Of a stretch of DNA of 5,134 nucleotides, positions 1 to 5,134 are shown one piece after another. The notes under the pieces were generated by a model that saw nothing but the letters and a program-made list of their open reading frames with translations, was not told where the DNA came from and made no database searches. Positions within the stretch are counted from its first letter, which is position 1. Each line of letters starts with the position of its first letter. The DNA is taken from the NCBI RefSeq assembly GCF_958431955.1, contig NZ_CAUASN010000062.1, forward strand, positions 1 to 5,134. Direction: 5' to 3'. The stretch is from an uncultured Adlercreutzia sp. (GTDB lineage: Bacteria > Actinomycetota > Coriobacteriia > Coriobacteriales > Eggerthellaceae). The position numbers and the translations under genes are program-made.

Positions 1-68
1 TGGCCGCCCTGGGCGCCGGCGCCGTGCTGCTCCTGCTCGCCGTCCAGCGCCGCCGTCGGGACTGGTAG
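1..68 (+). CDS. C-terminal end of a cell-wall-anchored surface protein (5' truncated by window)
   Basis: Only the last 21 codons are present; the first complete codon is at position 3 and the TAG stop is at 66-68. The peptide reads A-A-L-G-A-G-A-V-L-L-L-L-A-V-Q, then R-R-R-R-D-W. A hydrophobic stretch followed by a short, strongly basic tail at the very C terminus is the known layout of a sortase sorting signal: LPXTG-like motif, membrane segment, positive tail. The LPXTG-like motif itself would lie upstream of the window and is not seen. A plain C-terminal membrane anchor with a basic cytoplasmic tail is the alternative. The terminator at 95-123 ends this transcript, so the protein is not in an operon with the ATPase gene downstream. 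The large secreted protein at 2527 suggests this is a surface-protein locus. Confidence 0.72.
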   Translation, partial: AALGAGAVLLLLAVQRRRRDW

Positions 69-94
69 AGCCTCTCTCGCCTGAAGAGAGCCAG

Positions 95-123
95 GGGAGC
101 CGCCATTTGGCGGCTCCCTTTCC
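95..123 (+). terminator. Rho-independent terminator after the upstream surface-protein gene
   Basis: A perfect 10-bp stem, GGGAGCCGCC (95-104) pairing with GGCGGCTCCC (109-118), closes a 4-nt ATTT loop. It is followed by a pyrimidine run (TTTCCTTTTCCC) starting at 119. It lies 26 nt after the TAG stop. Its core closely matches the terminator at 2358-2386. Confidence 0.9.
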
Positions 124-174
124 TTTTCCCGGCCGGTTCTGGGCGTTTTGTCTTATTGCCGATGAGTGTCGGAT

Positions 175-206
175 GCAACGAAAAAGGCGATCGGCGTTTT
201 CGTTGC
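175..206. repeat. Perfect 10-bp inverted repeat with 12-nt spacer
   Basis: GCAACGAAAA (175-184) is the exact reverse complement of TTTTCGTTGC (197-206). The 12-nt spacer contains the palindrome CGATCG (188-193). No T-run follows the right arm, so it does not look like a + strand intrinsic terminator. It could be a protein binding site or an RNA hairpin. A partial third copy of the arm (GCAACGAAA) is at 249-257. Confidence 0.7.
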
Positions 207-235
207 CTGCCGTTGAATAGTCGGATGAGAGTATC

Positions 236-280
236 GCAAAAGAAGAGTGCAACGAAATCGCGAATCAGCTTCTTGGTTGC
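236..280 (+). repeat. Imperfect long stem-loop in the 5' intergenic region
   Basis: GCAA (236-239) plus AAGAAG (240-245) can pair with CTTCTT (269-274) and TTGC (277-280), leaving GG (275-276) as a bulge and a 23-nt loop. The arms are short enough that chance is possible. The function is unknown. Confidence 0.35.
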
Positions 281-345
281 AAGGTCTATTTTCTCCTTTG
301 GCGCTCGCTGCCAATCTAAGCTCAGATAGCCGAGTTCAAATATGC

Positions 346-372
346 ATCGAATGTGATACTATCACTTTCGAT
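346..372. promoter_or_regulatory. 27-bp near-perfect palindrome, probable operator of the ATPase-RloB operon
   Basis: The left half ATCGAATGTGATA (346-358) and right half TATCACTTTCGAT (360-372) are reverse complements at 12 of 13 positions; the exception is T352 opposite T366. They are centred on C359. The site ends 1 nt before the AAAGGAGG ribosome binding site (374-381) of the ATPase gene. It contains a candidate extended -10, TG-T-GATACT (352-360); no good -35 is visible at the usual distance. A dimeric repressor bound here would cover the promoter. Read as RNA, it could fold into an 11-bp hairpin (one mismatch) just upstream of the ribosome binding site. I do not recognise the operator as belonging to a named regulator family. 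Confidence 0.68.
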
Positions 373-386
373 GAAAGGAGGGCGAC

Positions 387-1736
387 ATGCTGCTGAACTT
401 CACGGTTAAGAATTGGATGTCCTACCAACATGCGGTGGATCTTCCCTTGATAGGCTCGCTCGAACGGCAGCACAAGGGCACCTTGGCCAAGATTCCGGGC
501 TACCGGAGCCGATGGGCGCTGCCGGTGGGCGCCGTCTACGGTGGAAACGCCTCGGGCAAGACGGCGCTGTTCAAGGCAATAACGGCACTGCGGAATCTTG
601 TTGTCGAGGATGTCGGCGTTGATGGCCGGCTGCCCCTGCAGCCGTTTCTTCTCCAAGAGAATGCCTCTCAAAAGCCCGTCGAATTCGAGATCACCTTTCT
701 GAGCGGGGAGGTGGTGTACCGCTACGTGGTGGAAGCTGTGCGGACCGGGGTTGTCTACGAGTCCCTGGAGACGCTGACGGAAAGGGCGGCGTCCTATATA
801 TATGAGCGAGAGCCTGGCGGCGACAGCTCGTCCTTCGTGTTCCGCGAGAGTTTCTTCTCCGATCCGGGGCATGTGGAGTATGCCGCGAAGAGCACGCGGC
901 CAAACCAGCTGTTCCTCGGAAGCGCTGTCGCTCAAAACATCGCCGAGTTGGAGGGTGCATACCGCTGGTTCTCCGAGGTGCTCGAGCTGGTGGGGGTGGA
1001 ATCCCATTCGTGGAGCTTCGCGAAGGCCGTCGGAACTCGGGCTGGCTTTCTGGAGTTCGCCGGAGACACGCTGTCGCGTCTCGACACCGGCATCGTCGGC
1101 CTGATGGGGGAGCCGGTGGCCGTCGACTTGCTTCCTGAGGATCCTTCGCTGGATAAGGCGATGCGCTCCTTGGCCGAAGACGAGGTCATCACCTTGGTGG
1201 CCGACCGCGCAGCGGGGGACTACGGTTTCGAAGTTATCACGGTCAGCAAGACGGAGGGACGGCTGGAGGCCGAGAAGATAAAGGCCCTCCATCGCGGCCC
1301 CGATGGTGAAGCGCGAGCCCTGAATCTGACGGCGGAATCTTCCGGGACCCAGCGTCTGCTCGGGCTGCTCCCCATGCTCTTCGACCTGGTGGGAGCAGAC
1401 GGGCGCGCCGCCTCCAAGGTCTGCATTGTGGACGAGCTCGACCGTTGCTTCCACACGATGCTGACGGCGCGTCTCATCGAGGACTTCACGGCGACATGCG
1501 GCCCTGAAACGAGAAAGCAGCTCCTCTTCACGACCCACGATTTGCTTCTCATGGATCAGCGTCTCATGCGGCGGGACGAGATGTTCATTGCTCAGCGGGG
1601 AACCGACGGCTGCTCCGATCTCGTTAGCCTTGCGGAGTTCGAGGGCATACGTTTCGACAAAGACCTTGTCCGCAGTTACCTTGACGGGCGTTTCGGAGGC
1701 ATTCCCATGCTCACGGAGGTGGTCTCCCGTGATTAG
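387..1736 (+). CDS. RloA/AbiLi-type AAA (ABC-like) ATPase, predicted anti-phage defence subunit
   Basis: This is a 449-residue cytoplasmic ATPase of the AAA_15/AAA_21 (COG1106-like) kind. Visible motifs are Walker A G-G-N-A-S-G-K-T at 52-59; an ABC-signature-like E-S-S-G-T-Q-R-L at 317-324; Walker B V-C-I-V-D-E at 345-350, with the catalytic glutamate likely E350, followed by a D-loop-like L-D-R; and a switch histidine in T-T-H-D at 382-385. The N terminus (L-L-N-F-T-V-K-N-W) and the P-F-L-L-Q...V-E-F-E-I stretch around 86-102 are typical of this family. About 255 residues separate Walker A from the signature, as in SMC/OLD-like ATPases. The ATG start is supported by AAAGGAGG at 374-381 with 5-nt spacing. 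The 3' end overlaps the RloB gene by 8 nt, which suggests coupled translation and a joint complex. In the family, such ATPases act as sensor or gate for a partner effector (AbiL, and by analogy PARIS and Septu); that role here is inferred. No missing motif or frameshift is seen. Confidence 0.9.
   Translation: MLLNFTVKNWMSYQHAVDLPLIGSLERQHKGTLAKIPGYRSRWALPVGAVYGGNASGKTALFKAITALRNLVVEDVGVDGRLPLQPFLLQENASQKPVEFEITFLSGEVVYRYVVEAVRTGVVYESLETLTERAASYIYEREPGGDSSSFVFRESFFSDPGHVEYAAKSTRPNQLFLGSAVAQNIAELEGAYRWFSEVLELVGVESHSWSFAKAVGTRAGFLEFAGDTLSRLDTGIVGLMGEPVAVDLLPEDPSLDKAMRSLAEDEVITLVADRAAGDYGFEVITVSKTEGRLEAEKIKALHRGPDGEARALNLTAESSGTQRLLGLLPMLFDLVGADGRAASKVCIVDELDRCFHTMLTARLIEDFTATCGPETRKQLLFTTHDLLLMDQRLMRRDEMFIAQRGTDGCSDLVSLAEFEGIRFDKDLVRSYLDGRFGGIPMLTEVVSRD
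1715..1731 (+). promoter_or_regulatory. Ribosome binding site that fixes the GTG start of the RloB gene
   Basis: GGAGGT (1715-1720) lies 8 nt before a GTG codon at 1729-1731, inside the last codons of the ATPase gene. An in-frame ATG exists further upstream at 1588. Starting there would add 47 residues translated from within the ATPase gene, with no family resemblance, so the GTG is preferred. Confidence 0.82.
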
Positions 1737-2331
1737 GAAGAGAAAGGATTCCGAGCTCAGGCGGAGCAGAATAGAGACCCGCCCGTACCGGAGTGTTTGC
1801 TGGATAAGCGCCGAGGGGCAGACGGAACGCGACTATTTCAGCATGGACGTCTTCAGAAACGCGGACAAGGCCGTTCGCTTCCCGCGCGACATCCATCCTG
1901 ACAGACGCAATCCCGTTCAGGTCCTCAAGCGATTTCAAAAGGCGCTGAGAGATCGTGATTTCCGGCCTCAGGATGAGGCGTGGCTTGTTGTCGACAATGA
2001 CGAATGGCCTGCAGAGGAGTTTCGCGTGCTGCGGGAGTGGGCTTGCGCCGACCCGCGGCACCATGTGGTCGTAAGCAATCCGAAGTTCGAGTTGTTTCTC
2101 CTCATGCACTTCGAGAAGGGAAACGGCTGCACCACCCCGTCGAAGGTGGATGCGGCCCTCAAGCGCCATATGCCGCGCTATGCGAAGCGCATTCGATGCG
2201 GCCAGTTTAACCGCTCGGAAGTAGAGCAGGCGATTCTTCGTGCGCGAAGCAAACGCTCCGCCTGCTCGGAAGTCTTTCCTGCGCCGGGCATGACCGATGC
2301 CCATCTCCTGGCCGAGCGGCTCCTGGGGTAG
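1729..2331 (+). CDS. RloB/AbiLii-type protein, predicted defence effector
   Basis: The protein has 200 residues from the GTG start, the usual size for the RloB family (PF13707). Family hallmarks are seen in order: a basic N terminus (I-R-K-R-K); E-G-Q-T-E at 29-33 followed by Y36-F37; V-V-D-N-D-E-W at 87-93; S-N-P-K-F-E-L-F-L-L-M-H-F at 116-128; and a closing T-D-A-H-L at 189-193. The conserved Glu after a beta-strand followed by an Asp-x-Asp (D89, D91) recalls the TOPRIM metal-binding arrangement of OLD-type nucleases, so a metal-dependent nuclease or RNA-acting role is plausible but unproven. It overlaps the ATPase gene by 8 nt. ATPase plus RloB is the composition of lactococcal AbiL and of the rlo genes linked to type I restriction loci. 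Codon third positions are about 72% G/C (56 of 197 codons end in A/T), lower than the 3' part of the neighbouring surface-protein gene, which fits acquisition by transfer. A terminator follows 26 nt after the stop. Confidence 0.86.
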   Translation: MIRKRKDSELRRSRIETRPYRSVCWISAEGQTERDYFSMDVFRNADKAVRFPRDIHPDRRNPVQVLKRFQKALRDRDFRPQDEAWLVVDNDEWPAEEFRVLREWACADPRHHVVVSNPKFELFLLMHFEKGNGCTTPSKVDAALKRHMPRYAKRIRCGQFNRSEVEQAILRARSKRSACSEVFPAPGMTDAHLLAERLLG

Positions 2332-2357
2332 GAGGGGCTCTCCGCGTCGCCTCCCCG

Positions 2358-2386
2358 AAGAGCCGCCGTCTGGCGGCTCTTCTTTT
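2358..2386 (+). terminator. Rho-independent terminator of the ATPase-RloB operon
   Basis: A perfect 10-bp stem, AAGAGCCGCC (2358-2367) with GGCGGCTCTT (2372-2381), closes a GTCT loop and is followed by CTTTT (2382-2386). It lies 26 nt after the RloB stop codon. The 20-bp core (GAGCCGCC, 4-nt loop, GGCGGCTC) differs from the terminator at 95-123 only at two loop positions. Confidence 0.9.
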
Positions 2387-2405
2387 GTGATGGGAAAACT
2401 CACGC

Positions 2406-2434
2406 TTTTCTGCGCCCCGACTTGGGTATATAAT
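2406..2434 (+). promoter_or_regulatory. Promoter of the large secreted-protein gene
   Basis: A perfect -10 box TATAAT lies at 2429-2434. The hexamer 17 bp upstream (TTTTCT, 2406-2411) is a poor -35, with three of six consensus matches. Transcription would start near 2441, giving a leader of about 85 nt before the ATG at 2527. The preceding terminator (2358-2386) makes an independent promoter necessary. Confidence 0.65.
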
Positions 2435-2460
2435 CGGCAGTTATCTACAGCTTGGTAACG

Positions 2461-2494
2461 GGAGCGCAACGGCGCGGCTACGGAGCGCAGGCGC
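2461..2494. repeat. Short direct repeat in the leader of the secreted-protein gene
   Basis: GGAGCGCA occurs at 2461-2468 and 2482-2489, 21 bp apart (about two helical turns). Each copy is followed by GGCGC (2471-2475 and 2490-2494), with an extra AC in the first copy. It could be a regulatory site or a small local duplication. The high GC content makes chance matches more likely. Confidence 0.4.
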
Positions 2495-2512
2495 CCTCGA
2501 CGATAGAGAGCC

Positions 2513-2529
2513 AGGAGATGAAAGACATG
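2513..2529 (+). promoter_or_regulatory. Ribosome binding site choosing ATG 2527 over ATG 2518
   Basis: AGGAG at 2513-2517 directly abuts an in-frame ATG at 2518, which leaves no room for initiation, but is 9 nt from the next in-frame ATG at 2527. The second ATG also gives a cleaner signal peptide starting M-R-K. Confidence 0.72.
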
Positions 2530-5134
2530 AGGAAGACGCACCAGCACCGACTCCTCCGCGGGGCCATGGCGGCCGTGCTCGCCTGCGGGCTCATGATGCC
2601 GACCACGGCGCTCACCGCCTTCGCGGATGAGGAAAACACGCCTACCCCCCCCCTCGCTTCTGAGATAGACTCCGGCGGCTTTGATGCCGCCGTGTCCGAT
2701 GCGGGCGCGGGCGAGCCCGCAGACGGCGAGGCGGACGCTTCCGCCGGCACGGCCGCCGAGAGCGCCGCCCATGCGGCGAGCCTCGGGGTCCAGTACCTCG
2801 GCCGCGCCGCCCAGGTCGCCGACGGCTCAGGGGAGCCGGCTCCCGCGAGTGCAACCCTTGCCTCGGAGAGCGAGCCTGCGGCCCAGAGCAACACCGTGAC
2901 CCTCGGCGGCCTCACCATGGTGGGCGAGGGCATCCAGGCGAGCGACTTCACCTTGGCGGGCAACCTGCTCACCATCAACACCGATGCGCCCTTCATCATC
3001 TCTGGCACCAGCACAGCTACCACGCTCGTTGTGCCCGCGGGCGTGCAGGCCCACATCACGCTTGACGGCCTGAGCATCTCCTCCTCCGCTACTCCGGCGC
3101 TTGACATCAAAGCGGGCGGCGAGGCTCATCTTGTTTTGGCTGACGGGAAATCGAATGCCCTCACGAGTACCAATGGGTCTTGGCCCGGTTTGCACTGCGG
3201 CACAGGCGCTGTGCTGACTATCGATGACGAGGTGCCTAATGTTGATGTGTCGGGCAACCTCATTACACCCGAGAAGGGGCAGATCCCTGCTGGTACGGTG
3301 TACGTGGATAACACGGGAGTTACCCGCACAAGCGAGGGCGACTACCTTACGCTCATCGACAGCCTGAATCCCGGCATCCTCACGGTAAAGGGAGGCACCA
3401 ACGCAGCGGCCCTCGGCGGCGCCTGGGGAGAGGACGGCGGTTCCATGACCTTCAATGGCGGCATTCTCAATGCCACGAACCCCGACAGTTCAGGTGGCGG
3501 CGGTGCCGGGATCGGCGGCGGGCGCGGGGCGGCAGGCACATCGCCTGACGAGTGGATCACCATCAACGGCGGCCGCATTACGGCTCAGGGCGGTTATCAT
3601 GGCGCCGGCATCGGCGGCGGCTACAACCAGAGTGTGACATTACCGACAGGTCTGACGAAGTCCACTCACCCGGGCGGTACGGGCAACGTCCGCATCAATG
3701 GCGGCTATACCGAATCCAACGGCGGAGCGCATGGCAACGGCTTCGGCCGCGCCTGCTATGGCTCTTGCAACACCTGCGACAATCGCGATTACACTATTCT
3801 CATCACGGGCGGCACCATGATCCCCAAAGGCGGCACTGATCTGGCTACGGCCATGGATATCGGCGGCGCGGGCACCAAACCCCCTAGCAGCAGCTCTGTT
3901 ACAGATTGGGCGGCCAACGTGGTCATCTCGGGCGGCTCGGTAAAGGTGAGCACCACGGGCGGCAAGTTCCGCTTCGACGGGGTGGCCTACGGCTCCTATA
4001 CCGAGGACGAGGACGGGAAGATCACTCCTAACCGAACCGATCAGGTGGAGCTTATCACCATCAACCTCACCAAGGATCTCGAGGACCTCACCCCCGAGGG
4101 CGAGACGGTGAACCTCGACCGCACCATCACCTCGTGGACGCTGCTCGTCGGCGGAGAGGAAGTGGGGTATGGCGCACCCGCCCAGTTCAATGAGGGCTTC
4201 CTATATCTTTGGCTGACTCCCGACCAGGCGGCCCAGCAGGTGACCGTGCAGCTGTCCTACGAGGGGCCCGACGGGAGCCCCGTGCCGGTAGAGCCTCTGT
4301 ACCGTCCCGCCGGCGGCACGGGCGGCGACACCAACCTCAAGCGCTACGTGTTCTTCGACCTGCAGGACGACTTCTTCGACCAGGCCGCGGCCGACGGGTC
4401 CACCGGCACCGCCCAGGTGCCCTACGACGCGCTCAGCACCTACGAGCAGCGCAAGTACGGAGACACGAAGGACGAGAACGGCATGGTGACGGTGCCGGTG
4501 GTGAAGAAGAAGTACGACGGCCTGTCCTACCAGGTGAAGGAGCTGAGCGAGGACGACTCCATCAGCTCCGGCGGCGACGACAACAAGCCCATCTGGGACA
4601 AGATCAGCTACCTCATCCAGGTCTACGACGCCGAGACGGGCAAGCTCGGCGCCGAGCAGCCCTCCGACACCACGCCGAGCGACACGGGCCTCTCTCGCTT
4701 CACCATGACCTCCACGCAGTACTCCGGCGAGCCCGACTACAAGGAGAGCTACTACGGCCACCGCGCCTACGGCTGGTGCGAGATCACCCCGGTGCCCGCC
4801 GTGGTGAAGATCGCCGAGAACGACGGCGCGGCCTGGGTGCGCCTGTCCGCCGACGGCTCCTCCTACGAGATCGTGAAGGAGACCGACTCCGAGCCCGGCA
4901 ACCGCCTGCGCCTCGCCTTCGACATACGCTCGGCCAAGGGCACGGCCGTCACCTGCAAGGCCCCCACGGGCAGGTTCCAGGTGATGATCGACGGCCAGCC
5001 CGTGGGCGATCCCATCGACCTCACCGAGGAGGTCATCGAGAAGTCCCTCGGCTCCTCCTACGAGGTCGTCTCGGGCGAGGAGGGCCGCGAGACGGTGCGC
5101 GTGGTCTACTACCTGGACCCCACCAACCTCGACG
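2527..5134 (+). CDS. Large secreted Gly-rich repeat surface protein, probable adhesin-like (3' end outside window)
   Basis: The frame stays open for 869 codons to the window end with no stop. Residues 1-33 form a signal peptide: M-R-K-T-H, a basic R-L-L-R, the hydrophobic core A-M-A-A-V-L-A-C-G-L, and likely cleavage A-F-A|D-E after residue 33. Residues about 35-125 are Ala/Glu/Ser/Pro-rich low complexity. Residues 285-470 carry repeated hydrophobic strands ending in Gly-Gly, with two exact G-A-G-I-G-G-G motifs (326-332, 359-365), which suggests a beta-helix-like or beta-solenoid fold. The later part is Asp/Tyr/Thr-rich and looks like stacked extracellular beta domains; I do not recognise named domains there. 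A wall anchor may exist beyond the window, as in the upstream gene, but this cannot be seen. Adhesion or carbohydrate binding is a guess from architecture. Codon use shifts sharply near position 4310. Confidence 0.85.
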   Translation, partial: MRKTHQHRLLRGAMAAVLACGLMMPTTALTAFADEENTPTPPLASEIDSGGFDAAVSDAGAGEPADGEADASAGTAAESAAHAASLGVQYLGRAAQVADGSGEPAPASATLASESEPAAQSNTVTLGGLTMVGEGIQASDFTLAGNLLTINTDAPFIISGTSTATTLVVPAGVQAHITLDGLSISSSATPALDIKAGGEAHLVLADGKSNALTSTNGSWPGLHCGTGAVLTIDDEVPNVDVSGNLITPEKGQIPAGTVYVDNTGVTRTSEGDYLTLIDSLNPGILTVKGGTNAAALGGAWGEDGGSMTFNGGILNATNPDSSGGGGAGIGGGRGAAGTSPDEWITINGGRITAQGGYHGAGIGGGYNQSVTLPTGLTKSTHPGGTGNVRINGGYTESNGGAHGNGFGRACYGSCNTCDNRDYTILITGGTMIPKGGTDLATAMDIGGAGTKPPSSSSVTDWAANVVISGGSVKVSTTGGKFRFDGVAYGSYTEDEDGKITPNRTDQVELITINLTKDLEDLTPEGETVNLDRTITSWTLLVGGEEVGYGAPAQFNEGFLYLWLTPDQAAQQVTVQLSYEGPDGSPVPVEPLYRPAGGTGGDTNLKRYVFFDLQDDFFDQAAADGSTGTAQVPYDALSTYEQRKYGDTKDENGMVTVPVVKKKYDGLSYQVKELSEDDSISSGGDDNKPIWDKISYLIQVYDAETGKLGAEQPSDTTPSDTGLSRFTMTSTQYSGEPDYKESYYGHRAYGWCEITPVPAVVKIAENDGAAWVRLSADGSSYEIVKETDSEPGNRLRLAFDIRSAKGTAVTCKAPTGRFQVMIDGQPVGDPIDLTEEVIEKSLGSSYEVVSGEEGRETVRVVYYLDPTNLD
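3379..3936 (+). repeat. Tandem degenerate beta-repeat (strand plus Gly-Gly) within the secreted protein
   Basis: Strand-Gly-Gly units occur at residues 285-290 (L-T-V-K-G-G), 307-312 (M-T-F-N-G-G), 344-349 (I-T-I-N-G-G), 388-393 (V-R-I-N-G-G), 424-429 (I-L-I-T-G-G) and 465-470 (V-V-I-S-G-G). After the first interval of 22, the spacings are 37, 44, 36 and 41 residues. Between units lie G-A-G-I-G-G-G (326-332, 359-365) and decayed forms (A-A-L-G-G near 294-298, G-N-G-F-G at 403-407). The DNA copies are divergent, so these are old protein repeats and not a recent expansion. Confidence 0.75.

Larger units (their letters stand above)
124..386. other. Intergenic region between surface-protein terminator and defence operon
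   Basis: No convincing coding frame lies here. The stretch is visibly richer in A/T than the flanking genes and holds the inverted repeats at 175-206 and 236-280 and the palindrome at 346-372. The motif GCAACGAAA appears at 175-183 and 249-257, and inverted (TTTCGTTGC) at 198-206. GTCGGATG appears directly repeated at 168-175 and 220-227. I could not find a strong -35/-10 pair in the middle of the region. The best promoter candidate overlaps the palindrome. Confidence 0.7.

Noticed and set aside
124..386. CRISPR-like array or tRNA gene in the intergenic region
   Set aside because: The repeats are two or three short, irregularly spaced copies with no constant spacer length, and no cloverleaf could be drawn.
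336..1538. 400-codon open frame on the minus strand opposite the ATPase gene
   Set aside because: It is a shadow frame in GC-rich DNA. The product is Arg/His/Gln-rich with no family motifs, while the + strand frame has complete ATPase motifs and a strong ribosome binding site.
1588..1728. 47-residue N-terminal extension of the RloB protein from ATG 1588
   Set aside because: It lies wholly within the ATPase coding sequence, has no RloB similarity, and a good ribosome binding site supports the GTG at 1729.
2331..2364. Possible antiterminator pairing (GGAGG 2331-2335 with CCTCC 2350-2354; GGCTCT 2336-2341 with AGAGCC 2359-2364)
   Set aside because: The alternative helices are short and GC-driven, and no leader peptide or ligand-sensing structure is present. 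A simple end-of-operon terminator explains the site.
1711..2772. 353-codon open frame on the minus strand across the RloB gene and the next leader
   Set aside because: It runs through a terminator, a promoter and two + strand genes, and its product is low-complexity Arg/Gly-rich. It is best explained as antisense to real genes.
3754..3777. Radical-SAM iron-sulfur motif (CX3CX2C)
   Set aside because: It occurs in a signal-peptide-bearing Gly-rich repeat protein with no TIM-barrel features, so the spacing match is most likely coincidence.
4201..4761. 186-codon minus-strand frame rich in Val/Leu/Gly/His
   Set aside because: It lies opposite the part of the secreted-protein gene where nearly all codons end in G/C. 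That composition removes stops from the opposite strand and generates such frames.

Overview
The window is GC-rich. Its proteins use Ala/Gly/Asp/Glu-rich, mostly C/G-ending codons, genes are closely packed, and it carries large secreted wall-type proteins. This suits a Gram-positive actinobacterium; a gut Coriobacteriia/Eggerthellaceae-type organism is my best guess, as an inference only. All genes I can support are on the + strand.

Layout: (1) Positions 1-68 are the last 21 codons of a surface protein ending in a hydrophobic segment and an RRRR tail, typical of a sortase-anchored protein, followed by an intrinsic terminator (95-123). (2) A non-coding stretch of about 260 bp (124-386) carries a perfect 10-bp inverted repeat, an imperfect long stem, and, just before the next ribosome binding site, a 27-bp near-perfect palindrome that looks like an operator. 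(3) A two-gene operon follows: an AAA/ABC-type ATPase of the RloA/AbiLi kind (387-1736) and an RloB/AbiLii-type protein (GTG start at 1729, ending 2331). They overlap by 8 nt and end at a terminator (2358-2386). (4) After a promoter with a perfect TATAAT (2429-2434) comes a large secreted protein (2527 to beyond the window end). It has a signal peptide, a low-complexity Ala-rich segment, a Gly-rich beta-repeat region, and a C-terminal part with very different codon use.

The most notable system is the RloA-RloB pair. The composition (ABC-type ATPase plus RloB-domain protein) is that of the lactococcal AbiL abortive-infection system and of the rlo genes first named beside type I restriction loci. 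It is therefore best read as a compact anti-phage cassette. No restriction-modification genes, integrase or transposase are visible in the window. The cassette sits between two surface-protein genes and is bracketed by two terminators whose 20-bp cores match at 18 positions, so it may be an insertion between adhesin genes. The palindrome at its promoter suggests tight control by a factor not encoded here, or by one of its own products.
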